Shown: positions 34,692 through 45,000 of the stretch, in pieces
Numbering within the stretch: the first letter of the stretch is position 1
Layout of the letters: each line of letters opens with the position of its first letter
DNA from: Cellulomonas sp.
Lineage (GTDB): Bacteria; Actinomycetota; Actinomycetes; Actinomycetales; Cellulomonadaceae
DNA length: 64,000 bases
Direction: 5' to 3'
NCBI RefSeq assembly: GCF_017744555.1
Contig: NZ_JAGIBD010000002.1
Location: forward strand, 155,781-219,780
The notes under the pieces: generated by a model
Database searches by the model: none
What the model saw: only the letters and a program-made list of their open reading frames with translations
What the model was told of the DNA's origin: nothing
Position numbers and translations under genes: made by a program

Positions 34692-34869
34692 GGCACTCCC
34701 CCTCGCCCGCCCCGCGCCGTTGCGTGGCGGCTCCGGCCGCGCTCCTTCGCACGACGTCCTCCCGACCCATCGGCAGCGTCGCCGCCGGCTGTAGGCCTCC
34801 GTGGCAGAGTGGGCCGTCCGGCCGGACGACCAGGGCGCCGGGACACCGACGTCGGGCGGAGCGAGCAGG

Positions 34870-35445
34870 GTGCACGAGGACATCGACCCCACGGTCGGCG
34901 CCGAGGCGGCGAGCGTCGAGCACCTGGTCGTGATGGGGGTGTCGGGGACCGGGAAGTCGACGATCGGCACCATGGTCGCGGAGCGGCTCGGTCGCCCGTT
35001 CGTCGAGGGCGACGACCTGCACCCGCCCGCGAACGTCGAGAAGATGCACGCGGGGGTCCCGCTGACCGACGACGACCGCGGCCCGTGGCTGCGGCTCGTG
35101 CGCGACGCGATGACCGAGCACGCCCGCGCCGGCCGGTCGGCGGTGGTCGCGTGCTCGGCGCTGCGGCGGTCCTACCGCGACGTGCTGCGCGAGGCCGAGG
35201 GCCGGGTGCGCATGGTGCACGTCGACGTCCCCGGCGACGAGCTCGCACGGCGCATGGCCTCCAGGCGCGGGCACTTCATGCCCGCGACGCTGCTGGCGTC
35301 GCAGCTCGCCACGCTCGAGCCGCTGGGGTCCGACGAGGACGGCGTGGTCGTCGCCGCGGCGGTCGTCCCGTACGCGACGGCCCGCGCGGTGCTCGCCGCG
35401 CTGCTCGGCCCGTCGACGGCACGCGCCGACGGGCCGAGGCCCTAG
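34870..35445 (+). CDS. gntK: Gluconate kinase
   Basis: P-loop kinase that phosphorylates D-gluconate to 6-phosphogluconate for the pentose phosphate pathway. The Walker A motif is GVSGTGKSTIG, followed by RPFVEGDDLHPPANVEKMHAG and PLTDDDRGPWLRL, which are diagnostic of GntK, and ACSALRRSYRDVLR. The core is about 165 residues, as in other bacteria. The start is uncertain. GTG at 34870 (191 residues) has GGAG eight bases upstream and is preferred. A GTG at 34801 would add 23 low-complexity residues. No gluconate permease or GntR gene is adjacent. The gene converges on the YtxH gene. Confidence 0.92.
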   Translation: MHEDIDPTVGAEAASVEHLVVMGVSGTGKSTIGTMVAERLGRPFVEGDDLHPPANVEKMHAGVPLTDDDRGPWLRLVRDAMTEHARAGRSAVVACSALRRSYRDVLREAEGRVRMVHVDVPGDELARRMASRRGHFMPATLLASQLATLEPLGSDEDGVVVAAAVVPYATARAVLAALLGPSTARADGPRP

Positions 35446-35451
35446 CGGGTC

Positions 35452-35793
35452 TCAGGGGCGCTCGCGGTCCCAGCCGTCGACGACGGGCTCGCCGGCCTGC
35501 ACGTCGACAGCGGGGTCGTCGGCTTCCGGCGTCGACGACCACTTGCCGTCCGCCGTCTTGCCGGACACCGCCGACTTCGCGACCTCGACGGCCTTGTCCT
35601 TGAGCGCCGCGCCCTGCTGCTTCGCGAACTGCGCCGCCTGCGTCTCGGCCTCCTGCACGTACCCCTGCACGCGCGGGTCGTGCCAGGCGTCGTTGGCCCA
35701 GCCCTTGATCTTCTCGAACTGTCCGCGACCGGCACGGGTGCCCAGCACGTAGCCGACACCTGCGCCGATGGCGAACGCGACCTTGCCCTTCAT
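35452..35793 (-). CDS. YtxH-like small membrane-associated protein
   Basis: Protein of 113 residues. The N-terminus (KGKVAFAIGAGVGYVLGTRAG) is the glycine-rich hydrophobic segment typical of YtxH-domain proteins. It is followed by an amphipathic helical stretch (about 25-75) with many Lys/Ala/Gln residues and an acidic C-terminal tail. YtxH proteins are associated with general stress in Bacillus; the molecular role is unknown. ATG at 35793 has a strong GGGAGGT site. It is divergent from the S53 peptidase gene, with 249 bases between starts, and converges on gntK. Confidence 0.8.
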   Translation of the reverse strand: MKGKVAFAIGAGVGYVLGTRAGRGQFEKIKGWANDAWHDPRVQGYVQEAETQAAQFAKQQGAALKDKAVEVAKSAVSGKTADGKWSSTPEADDPAVDVQAGEPVVDGWDRERP

Positions 35794-36042
35794 GGGACCT
35801 CCCGGGAGCCGTTCGGGTCGTCGGAAGGTCCGAGCGTAGGCAGCGATCCGCGAGGCCGCGCGTCGAGCGGGCAGCGTCCGCGTCCCGCGCGCACGGCCGC
35901 CGCCGCGGCCGCGGGCGGGTCGGGCACGACGGCGGACCGCACAGGTCAGGACCCTGGACACGGCCCCCCGACAGGAGCAGCATCGGGAGAAATCGGGCAT
36001 TGCAGCGATACCCGCAGCGCTGGCCGAAGGGGGCCAACCGTC

Positions 36043-38127
36043 ATGGCGACGACCAGACGAGTCGCGATCCCGCTCACCGAACGCACCCTCCCGGTGGACG
36101 CCGAGAAGGTCGAGGCGATCCCCGCCGACGAGATGGTCGGCGTCACCGTCTACGTCAGACGGCGCACCGACCAGCCCGACCTCCCCGACCCGGAGGACCT
36201 CGGCGCGCTGCCCGGGCTCACGGGCCGCGCGGTCGACGACGAGGAGTTCGCCCGACGGTACGGCGCGGACCCCGCCGACATCGCGCGCGTCGAGGAGTTC
36301 GCGAAGGCGCACAAGCTCGAGATCGTCGAGTCGAGCCCGGACACGCGCAGCGTCCGGCTCCGCGGCCCGAGCAAGGCCGTCCAGGACGCGTTCGGCGTCA
36401 AGCTCGCCCGGTACCGCAGCGAGGGGCAGACGTTCCGCGGACGCGAGGGGCCGGTGACGATCCCCGCCGAGCTCGGCGACGTCGTCGAGTCGGTGTTCGG
36501 CCTCGACGACCGGCAGGTGGGCAAGCCCCGGCTGCGGCGGTCGAACCTGCTGCCGACCGGACTCGGGCTGAGCACCGTCCGGGCGTCCGGGCTGCCGCCC
36601 AACACGTTCCTGCCGCCGCAGGTCGCCGACATCTACCGCTACCCCGCCGGCACGGACGGGACGGGGCAGAGCATCGCGATCCTCGCCTTCAACGATGCGC
36701 AGAGCCACGGCGGCTACTCGATCGACGCGGTGCGGACCTACTTCCAGCAGGTGCTGCAGATCCCGGTGCCGACGATCACCGACGTGGTGGTCCACGGCCC
36801 CGGCAACGACCCGGGCACCGACGACGGCAGCGACCCGTTCGACTCGAGCGGCGAGATCATGCTCGACCTGCAGGTCGTCGGCTCGTGCGCGCCCGGCGCC
36901 GACATCGTCATGTACTTCACCGAGTTCACCGAGCGCGGCTGGGTCGACGCGGTCAACGCGATCATCACGGACACCACGCACCGGCCGAGCGTCATCTCGG
37001 TGAGCTACGGCAACCCGGAGGACGACCCGCGCAGCGCGTGGACGGCCGCCGCGATCCTCAAGGTCAACGAGGCCTTCCGGGCCGCGGCCGCCAAGGGCAT
37101 CACGATCTGCTGCGCGTCGGGCGACGACGGTTCGCGGGACCAGGCGAACGACGGCCGCGCGCACGCCGACTTCCCCGCGTCGAGCCCGTACGTGCTGGCG
37201 TGCGGCGGCACCCGGATCGTCGCGCCCCAGGGCGTCCCGCTGTTCGAGCTGACCTGGAACAACGGGCCGGGCAGCGCGACGGGCGGCGGCGTGAGCCGGA
37301 TCTTCCCCGTGCCGCGCTACCAGCAGCACGCGGGCGTGCCGCCGTCGGCGAACCCCGACCGGCACGTGGGCCGTGGGGTGCCCGACGTGTCCGGCCTGGC
37401 GGACCCCGAGACGGGCGTCGCGATCGCGACGCTCGACGGTCAGCACCTCGCGGTCATCGGCGGGACGAGCCTCACGGCACCGCTGTGGTCCTCCCTGGTC
37501 GCGCGGCTGAACCAGGCGCTGCAGACGCCGCTCGGCTTCCTCAATCCGCTGCTGTACCGGTTCCTGCACTTCCCGGTGCTGCGTGACATCGTGCACGGCA
37601 ACAACGGCGCCTACGCCGCAGGACCCGGGTGGGACGCCTGCACCGGGCTGGGCAGCCCCGACGGGACGCGGCTGCTCGCGGCGATCCGAACGGTCATCGC
37701 GCAGGCGCCGGGCGTGCCGCACGCGGCCGACGCACCGGGCGGCGACGTGCCCACGGCGGGTGCGCCCGACGGGACGACGCCGCCGGGCGGCCCTCCGGCT
37801 CAGCCGTCGGGCTCGCCGCCAGGCCTGCCCGCCACGGCCCAGCCGTTCGTCGACGCCACCGAGCGGCTCGTCACCGCGTTCCACGAGGCGTGGGCGACCG
37901 CGCACCCGCCGGGCGACGACGTGGGCGTGGCCGACCACGCGAGCTTCCAGCACGCCGCCAACGCCGCGTTCCTGGAGTACGCCGGCGCCGTCAAGCAGCA
38001 GTGGGCGCAGCTGCGGCCCGCGGAGCTCGACGCGGTCAGCCTCGACGTGATCGGCAGGACCCTCGCCGGCGCGGGTGCGGCGACCTTCCTTGCGCTGGGC
38101 CCGCCCGACCGACGGCAGGCACGATGA
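36043..38127 (+). CDS. S53 (sedolisin/kumamolisin) serine-carboxyl peptidase
   Basis: Protein of 694 residues. A pro-kumamolisin activation domain (about 1-185; RVEEFAKAHKLEIVESSPD, AVQDAFGVKLARYR, VFGLDDRQVGKP) precedes the S53 catalytic domain. The catalytic set is visible: Glu271 and Asp275 in SSGEIMLDL, Asp361 in ASGDDGS (oxyanion hole) and Ser476 in GGTSLTAPL. The calcium-site loop is near DIVHGNNGAYAAGPGWDACTG. A Pro/Gly linker leads to an extra C-terminal region (about 570-694). No Sec signal peptide is seen, as in kumamolisin. It is the first gene of the NRPS unit, and its stop overlaps the next start (ATGA), so it is probably made together with the synthetases. A role in processing a peptide product or a partner protein is inference. 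Start ATG at 36043 has AAGGGGG about ten bases upstream. Confidence 0.9.
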   Translation: MATTRRVAIPLTERTLPVDAEKVEAIPADEMVGVTVYVRRRTDQPDLPDPEDLGALPGLTGRAVDDEEFARRYGADPADIARVEEFAKAHKLEIVESSPDTRSVRLRGPSKAVQDAFGVKLARYRSEGQTFRGREGPVTIPAELGDVVESVFGLDDRQVGKPRLRRSNLLPTGLGLSTVRASGLPPNTFLPPQVADIYRYPAGTDGTGQSIAILAFNDAQSHGGYSIDAVRTYFQQVLQIPVPTITDVVVHGPGNDPGTDDGSDPFDSSGEIMLDLQVVGSCAPGADIVMYFTEFTERGWVDAVNAIITDTTHRPSVISVSYGNPEDDPRSAWTAAAILKVNEAFRAAAAKGITICCASGDDGSRDQANDGRAHADFPASSPYVLACGGTRIVAPQGVPLFELTWNNGPGSATGGGVSRIFPVPRYQQHAGVPPSANPDRHVGRGVPDVSGLADPETGVAIATLDGQHLAVIGGTSLTAPLWSSLVARLNQALQTPLGFLNPLLYRFLHFPVLRDIVHGNNGAYAAGPGWDACTGLGSPDGTRLLAAIRTVIAQAPGVPHAADAPGGDVPTAGAPDGTTPPGGPPAQPSGSPPGLPATAQPFVDATERLVTAFHEAWATAHPPGDDVGVADHASFQHAANAAFLEYAGAVKQQWAQLRPAELDAVSLDVIGRTLAGAGAATFLALGPPDRRQAR

Positions 38128-38690
38128 CGCTCCGGGACCAGGTCGAGGTCGCCTACGCGGCCTTCACGGAGCGCACCGCGGGCGCGGTCGGGGACGACGC
38201 CGCGACGAAGCGGGTCGCCGACGCGTACGCACGCCTGGGTGAGGTCGCGCAGCAGGACCCCGCTCGGGCACCGGCCGCGTTCGACGAGTACCGGGACCTG
38301 CTCGCGCGCACCGTCGGGTCCGACTCGGCGCGCGCCGGCGTGCAGGACGCCTTCACCCGGTTCCTGAGGGCCGTCGGCGACGCGTGGCCACGGGACGGAG
38401 CAGCACCCGAGGACGTCGCCGCGCTGGCGGACGCGCTGCACGCCGCCGCGTGGGTCGCGTGGGTGTCGACCGACGGTGACCCGACGCACGCCGCCGGGCA
38501 GCCGCACCCCGCCGACGGGGGCGCAGCGGGCTGGGGGGCCGGCTGGTCCACGACGGCCACGGCCGGCACCCCCGTGCACGGGAACGCCGTCAACGGGAAC
38601 GCCGCCGGGAGCGTCGAGGCGACCGGCGCGACCGACGAAGAGCCGCCGGGCGAGATCGCCGGCTGGGGACCGACATCCGTCCTGGAGTGA
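38124..38690 (+). CDS. Unknown protein coupled to the S53 peptidase
   Basis: Protein of 188 residues, not recognised. The first about 120 residues are predicted helical and rich in Ala/Asp/Arg (VEVAYAAFTERTAGAVGDD, VQDAFTRFLRAVGDAWPRDG). The last about 65 are Gly/Ala/Thr/Asn-rich and low in complexity. It has no cysteine, signal peptide or membrane helix. Its helical part is similar in tone to the C-terminal extension of the preceding peptidase (ATERLVTAFHEAWATAHP), which hints at a shared partner or pairing between the two. Its ATG overlaps the peptidase stop by four bases and NRPS 1 follows 30 bases later, so it belongs to the same operon. It could be a chaperone, inhibitor or substrate of the peptidase; none is established. 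Confidence 0.65.
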   Translation: MTLRDQVEVAYAAFTERTAGAVGDDAATKRVADAYARLGEVAQQDPARAPAAFDEYRDLLARTVGSDSARAGVQDAFTRFLRAVGDAWPRDGAAPEDVAALADALHAAAWVAWVSTDGDPTHAAGQPHPADGGAAGWGAGWSTTATAGTPVHGNAVNGNAAGSVEATGATDEEPPGEIAGWGPTSVLE

Positions 38691-38720
38691 TCCGGGAATC
38701 GCAGTGTCGCCGGGGGGACC

Positions 38721-41700
38721 ATGCCGCCGTCACATCCGATGGGCCTTCCGACGGGCCTGAGTCGGGAACGTGAGGCGCTGCTGCGCCGACGCCTGACCAC
38801 CGAGGGCCTGGACGTCCGGTCCGACGCGATCCCCGTGCGGACGGACGGGCGGCGGGTGTTCCCGCTCTCGTTCGCGCAGGCGCGGCTGTGGTTCCTGGAC
38901 CGGCTGCACCCGGGCAACGTGTTCTACACGATCGACGTCGCGCTGCGGCTCGACTTCTCCGTCGACCCGGTGCTCCTGCAGCGGTGCGTCGACGAGGTGG
39001 TCGCGCGGCACGAGGCGCTGCGGACGACGTTCGAGACGCGGCAGGACGAGCCGGTGCAGGTGGTGCACGCAGCCCTGCCGGTCCGGGTCGCGCTGGTCGA
39101 CGTGGGCGACGCGCCCGACCCGCAGGCCGCCGCGGTCGGGGTCGCGACGGCGCAGGCCAGGACGCCGTTCGACCTGCGGACCGGGCCGTTGATGCGGGTC
39201 ACGCTCGTGCGGCTCGCACCGGCCCGGTGGGTGCTCGCGGTCGCGGTGCACCACATCGTGGCCGACGGGTGGTCGATGCGCGTGCTGTTCGCGGAGATCG
39301 CCGCGCTGTACTCGGCGCACGCACGACGTCAGGAGCCCGCGCTCGTCGACCTGACCGTGCAGTACCCCGACTACGCCGTGTGGCAGCGGGACCGGCTGGG
39401 CACGCACCTCGACGGTCAGCTCGACTATTGGACGCAGCAGCTCGCCGCCCTTCCGGTGCTGGACCTGCCGACTGACCGGCCGCGCCCGCCCGTCCAGACG
39501 TTCACGGGCGCGACGACGACGTTCACGCTGCCCGCACCGGCGGTCGCGGCCCTGCGGTCCCTCACGACGGCGGCGGGTGCGACGCCGTTCATGGGTCTGC
39601 TCACGGTGTTCGGGGCGCTGCTGGGGAGGTATGCGGGCACGGACGACGTGGTGATCGGCGCGCCCATCGCGGGCCGGACGCGTGTGGAGCTCGAGCCGCT
39701 CATCGGGTTCTTCGTCAACACGCTCGTGCTGCGCCTCGACCTGTCCGGCGACCCGACGTTCTCGGAGGCGCTGGCCCGCACCCGGCGGACCGCGCTCGAC
39801 GCGTACGCCCACCAGGACGTCCCGTTCGAGAAGCTCGTCGAGACCCTCAAGCCGCCGCGTGACCTGTCCCGCAACCCGCTGGCCAGCGTCGCGTTCCACC
39901 TGTTCAGCGACCCGCACCAGCAGCACGCGGCCCCCGCGGGCGGACCGACGCCGGACACGCTGCAGGTCGAGCGCGGGACCGCGGTGTTCGACCTCGTCGT
40001 GACGACGTGGGACGACGACGGCACGATCTCCGGGCGGATCGAGTTCAACACCGACCTGTTCGACGCCGCGACGGTCGACCGGCTCATCGCGCACCTGTCG
40101 ACCCTGCTCACCGAGGCGACGACCCACCCCGACCGCCCGCTGAGCCGGCTCGACCTGCGCACGGCCGCCGAGCGGGTGCAGCTGCGCGCCTGGAACGACA
40201 CGGCGACCGCGCTGCCGACGACCCCGGTCGAGGCTCTGCTCTCCGCGCACGCGGCGACGACCCCGGACGCGACGGCGCTGGTCACCGACGGCGAGACGTG
40301 GACGTACCGCCGGCTCGAGGAGCGGACCAACCGGCTCGCCCACCACCTGCGCGGCCTCGGCGTCGGCCCGGGCACGCTCGTCGGGGTGTGCGCCGAGCGG
40401 AGCCCGCACCTGCCGGCGGCGGTCCTCGCGATCCTCAAGGCCGGCGGCGCGTACCTCCCGCTGGACCCGACCTACCCGCCCGACCGGCTCCGCGACATCC
40501 TCGACGACGCCCGCCCGGCGCTCGTCCTGGCCGACGCACCGGCCGTGCCGCCCACCGACGTCCCGACCCTCGACCTCGCGACGATCGACCTCGACACCCA
40601 CCCGGACACCCCGCCGGAGCAGACCGCGACCGATGACGACCTCGCCTACGTGATCTACACGTCCGGCTCGACGGGCCGGCCGAAGGGCGTCGAGATCCCC
40701 CGCCGGGGCCTCACCAACCGGATCGCGTGGATGCAGGACGCCTACCGCCTCACGCCCGCCGACCGCGTGCTGCACAAGACGTCCATCGGCTTCGACGTCT
40801 CGGTGTGGGAGCTCGTCTGGCCCACCGCCGCCGGGGCCGCCATGGTGCTCGCCGCACCCGGCCGGGGCGCCGACCCCGCGTACCTCGTCGACCTGGTGCG
40901 GCGCACGGGCGTCACGACCGTGCACTTCGTGCCGTCCGTCCTGCAGCGCTTCCTGGAGCACCGCGACGTCGCGTCGGCGCGCAGCCTGCGCCGGGTCGTG
41001 TGCAGCGGCGAGGCGCTGGGCGCGGGCCTCGCGCAGCGGCTGCTCGCGACCCTCGACGTCGAGCTCGACAACCTCTACGGCCCCACCGAGGCGTCGATCG
41101 ACGTCACCGCGTGGCGGGTCACGCGGCAGGACACGCACGTGGTCCCGCTGGGTCGGCCGATCGCGAACGTGCGGTGCCACGTGCTCGACGAGCACCTGGA
41201 GGAGACTCCGGTCGGCGTGCCGGGGCAGCTCGCGCTCGCGGGCGTGTGCCTGGCGCGCGGGTACGTCGGGCGGCCGGACCTCACCGCCGAGCGGTTCGTC
41301 GAGCACCCGCTGGGCGGGGCGCCCGACGGGCGCGTGTACCTCACCGGGGACCGCGCGCGGTGGACGGCCGCCGGTGTGCTCGAGTACCTGGGGCGGGCCG
41401 ACGAGCAGGTCAAGGTCCGGGGCGTGCGGATCGAGCTCGGCGAGGTGGTGGCCGCGATCGACGACCTCGGGGTCGCCGAGGCGTGCGCGGTCGACGCGCG
41501 GCCGGGGGCCGACGGGCAGACGACGCTCGTCGCGTACCTCGTGCTCCGGTCCGGCGACGAGCTGCCGAGCGCCTCGGACCTGCGCTCGAGGCTCGCCGTC
41601 AGGCTGCCCGACGCGTTCCTGCCGACCGCCGTCGTCGGCGTCCCCTCGCTCCCGCTGACGCGCTCCGGCAAGCTGGACCGCCGCGCGCTGCCCGACCCGG

Positions 41701-42095
41701 ACGGCGCGGCACGGCCGTCGTCGGCCGGCCCGAGCACGCCCACCGAGGAGCGCGTGCTCGGCATCTGGCAGGACGTGCTGCACCGGCCCGTGATCGGCGT
41801 GGACGACAACTTCTTCGACCTCGGCGGCCACTCGCTGCTCGCGACCCAGGTGGTCGCCCGGCTGCAGTACGACCTCGGCGTCGACCTGCCGCTCGTGCAG
41901 CTCTTCGAGTCGCCGACGGTCGCGGCGCTGGCCCGCCGGGTCGACGCGCTGCGCGACGCGGGGGGCGGCGACGCACGGATCACCCGGCGCAGCGACCCCG
42001 ACGCGGCCGCCGACCTGCTCGACCGGATCGACACGCTCACGGACGACGAGGTCGAGGATGCGCTGCGCGAGCTGAGCAGGGGGGAGCCCACGTGA
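38721..42095 (+). CDS. NRPS module 1: C-A-PCP, serine-type adenylation code
   Basis: Single-module nonribosomal peptide synthetase of 1124 residues. The condensation domain (about 45-470) has the active-site HHIVADGW near 177-184. The adenylation domain (about 490-990) has YTSGSTGRPKG near 645, YGPTE near 786 and the catalytic lysine in SGKLDRR. The carrier domain has FFDLGGHSL with the pantetheine serine at 1038. Aligned by eye to GrsA, the ten-residue binding code reads D-V-W-H-V-S-L-I-D-K, very near the known serine code. A C domain at the front of the first module suggests acylation of serine by an acyl-carrier or acyl-CoA donor, or that an upstream unit is encoded elsewhere. The stop overlaps the next gene by four bases. 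Start ATG at 38721 follows GGGGGGA. Confidence 0.93.
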   Translation: MPPSHPMGLPTGLSREREALLRRRLTTEGLDVRSDAIPVRTDGRRVFPLSFAQARLWFLDRLHPGNVFYTIDVALRLDFSVDPVLLQRCVDEVVARHEALRTTFETRQDEPVQVVHAALPVRVALVDVGDAPDPQAAAVGVATAQARTPFDLRTGPLMRVTLVRLAPARWVLAVAVHHIVADGWSMRVLFAEIAALYSAHARRQEPALVDLTVQYPDYAVWQRDRLGTHLDGQLDYWTQQLAALPVLDLPTDRPRPPVQTFTGATTTFTLPAPAVAALRSLTTAAGATPFMGLLTVFGALLGRYAGTDDVVIGAPIAGRTRVELEPLIGFFVNTLVLRLDLSGDPTFSEALARTRRTALDAYAHQDVPFEKLVETLKPPRDLSRNPLASVAFHLFSDPHQQHAAPAGGPTPDTLQVERGTAVFDLVVTTWDDDGTISGRIEFNTDLFDAATVDRLIAHLSTLLTEATTHPDRPLSRLDLRTAAERVQLRAWNDTATALPTTPVEALLSAHAATTPDATALVTDGETWTYRRLEERTNRLAHHLRGLGVGPGTLVGVCAERSPHLPAAVLAILKAGGAYLPLDPTYPPDRLRDILDDARPALVLADAPAVPPTDVPTLDLATIDLDTHPDTPPEQTATDDDLAYVIYTSGSTGRPKGVEIPRRGLTNRIAWMQDAYRLTPADRVLHKTSIGFDVSVWELVWPTAAGAAMVLAAPGRGADPAYLVDLVRRTGVTTVHFVPSVLQRFLEHRDVASARSLRRVVCSGEALGAGLAQRLLATLDVELDNLYGPTEASIDVTAWRVTRQDTHVVPLGRPIANVRCHVLDEHLEETPVGVPGQLALAGVCLARGYVGRPDLTAERFVEHPLGGAPDGRVYLTGDRARWTAAGVLEYLGRADEQVKVRGVRIELGEVVAAIDDLGVAEACAVDARPGADGQTTLVAYLVLRSGDELPSASDLRSRLAVRLPDAFLPTAVVGVPSLPLTRSGKLDRRALPDPDGAARPSSAGPSTPTEERVLGIWQDVLHRPVIGVDDNFFDLGGHSLLATQVVARLQYDLGVDLPLVQLFESPTVAALARRVDALRDAGGGDARITRRSDPDAAADLLDRIDTLTDDEVEDALRELSRGEPT

Positions 42096-45000
42096 CGGAC
42101 GTGCGCGAGGCGGAGGCCGGGGTACGGCCCGACGACGAGAGGCGGCGGGCGCTCGCCGCGCTGCTGCGGACACGCACGGGCGGGCGCCGGGAGTTCCCGC
42201 TGTCGTTCCCGCAGGCGCGGCTGTGGTTCCTCGACCAGTTGCACCCGGGCAACGTGTTCTACACGATCGACGTGGCGCTGCGGCTGGACTTCGCGGTGGA
42301 CCCGGGGCTGATGCAGCGGGCGGTCGACGACCTCGTCGCGCGGCACGAGGCGCTGCGGACGACGTTCGAGACCCGCGGCGACCAGCCGGTCCAGGTGGTG
42401 TCGGCGCACGTGCCCGTGCCGGTCGTGGTGGTCGACGTCGCCGACGAGCCCGACCCGCAGGCTGCGGCGGTGCGCGTCGCGACGGACCAGGCCCGCACGC
42501 CGTTCGACCTGCGCACCGGGCCGCTGCTCCGGGTGACCCTCGTGCGGCTCGCGTCGTCCCGGTGGGTGCTCGCGGTCGCGGTGCACCACATCGTGGCCGA
42601 CGGGTGGTCGACGCGCGTGCTGTTCTCCGAGATCGCTGCCCTGTACTCGGCGCACGCCCGCGGGCAGGACGCGCACCTGCCCGACCTCGCGATCCAGTAC
42701 CCCGACTACGCCCTGTGGCAGCGCGAGCACCTCACGGGCGAGCGGCTCGACGAGCACCTCGGCTACTGGACGCAGCAGCTCGCCGACCTGCCCGTGACCG
42801 ACCTCCCCGCCGACCGGCCCCGCCCGCCCGTCCAGACGTTCGCGGGCGCGACGACCCCGTTCTCGCTGCCCGCCCCGGCGGTCGCGGCCCTGCGGTCCCT
42901 CGCGACTGCCGCGGGGGCGACGCCGTTCATGGGTCTGCTCACGGTGTTCGGTGCGCTGCTCGCCCGCTACACCGGTGCGGACGACGTCGTGGTCGGCGCA
43001 CCCATCGCCGGACGCACGCGCGTGGAGCTCGAACCGCTCATCGGGTTCTTCGTCAACACCCTCGTGCTGCGCCTCGACCTGTCCGGCGACCCGACGTTCA
43101 CCGAGGCCCTCGCCCGCACCCGCCGCACCGCGCTCGACGCGTACGCCCACCAGGACGTCCCGTTCGAGAAGCTCGTCGAGACCCTCGCCCCGCCACGCGA
43201 CCTGTCCCGCAACCCGCTCGCGTCCCTCGCGTTCCAGCTGTTCTCCGACCCGGCGACCCACGGCGGGACGACGCCCGGGGGGACCGCGGCGGACACGTTG
43301 CAGGTCGAGCGCGGCACGGCCGTGTTCGACCTCGTGGTGACGACCTGGGACGACGACGACACCGTCGCCGGGCGCATCGAGTTCAACACCGACCTGTTCG
43401 ACCACGCCACGATCGACCGCCTGATCCTGCACCTGTCGACCGTGCTCACGGCCGCGACGACCCACCCCGACCGTCCGTTGAGCACCCTGGACCTGCTGTC
43501 GGACGGCGAGCGTGACGCCCTCGCGTCCTGGAACGACACCGCGGTGCCGGTGCCGACGATGCCGGTGGGTGCACTGCTCAGCGCGCACGCCGCCGCGGCG
43601 CCCGACGCGACCGCGCTCGTCACCGACGAGGGCACGTGGACGTACGGGTGGGTCGAGACGGAGTCGAACCGGCTCGCGCACCACCTCCGCGCGCTCGGTG
43701 TCGGCCCGGACACCCTGGTCGCGGTGTGCGCCGAGCGCACCGCGCACCTGCCCGTCGCCCTGTTCGCGGTCCTCAAGGCCGGCGGCGCCTACCTGCCGCT
43801 CGACCCGACCTACCCGCCGGCGCGGCTGCGCGACATCCTCGCCGACGCGCGCCCCTCCCTCGTGCTCACCGAGACGCACCTGCACCGGACCCTGCCGACG
43901 GCGACGTCCGTCCCGACGCTCGACCTCGACGCCCTCGACGTCACGGGCCACCCCGACACGCCGCCGGCGCGCACCGCGACGGCCGACCACCTTGCGTACG
44001 TCATCTACACGTCGGGCTCGACGGGCCGGCCCAAGGGTGTCGAGGTCACGCGCCGCGGACTGACCAACCTCGTCCAGGAGCAGCAACGGCTGATCGGCGT
44101 CGGGCCGGGCGACCGCGTGCTGCAGTTCGCGTCGCTGAGCTTCGACGCCGCGACGTTCGAGACCGTGATGGGCCTGTGCACCGGCGCCGCGCTGTGCCTC
44201 GGCCCGCGCGAGGCCCTCGACCCCGGGCCCGCGCTCACCCGGTTCCTGCAGCGGCACGACGTCAGCGTCGTCACGCTCACGCCGTCCGTGCTCGCGACCC
44301 TCGACCCCGACGACGTGCCCGCGCTCCGGGTCGTCACCGTCGCGGGCGAGGCGTGCCCCGCGCACCTCGTGGACCGGTGGGCGACGGGCGGGCGGCGGAT
44401 GCTCAACCTGTACGGGCCGACCGAGACGACGATCTGGGCGACCGCCGCGGAGTGCGCGCCGGGCACGGGTCGGCCGCCCATCGGCCGGCCGATCGCGAAC
44501 GTCCGGTGCCACGTGCTCGACGCCGCGCAGCAGCAGGTCCCGGTCGGGGTCGTCGGCGAGCTGTGGCTCGGCGGGATCGGGCTGGCGCGCGGGTACGTGG
44601 GGCGGCCGGACCTCACCGCGGAACGGTTCGTCGACGGGTTCGACGGCCGCCTGTACCGCACCGGTGACCTGGTGCGGCGGCGGGCGGACGGGCAGCTCGA
44701 CTTCGTCGGGCGCGTCGACACCCAGGTCAAGGTGCGCGGCGTGCGCATCGAGCTCGGCGAGATCGAGGCGGTGCTGACGTCGCACGACGGCGTGCGGGAC
44801 GCGGTGGTCGTCGACCAGGAGGACGACCGAGGGAGCAGCCGGCTCGTCGCCTACGTGGTGCCCGAGGCGGAGCGCTCGTCCGACCAGGCCGCCGCGCAGG
44901 TCGAGCACTGGCGCGCGCTGTACGACACCGCGTACGCCCGCGACGCGGCAGCTCCGGTCGGGGAGTGGTTCGACATCGCCGGCTGGGACAGCACCTACAC

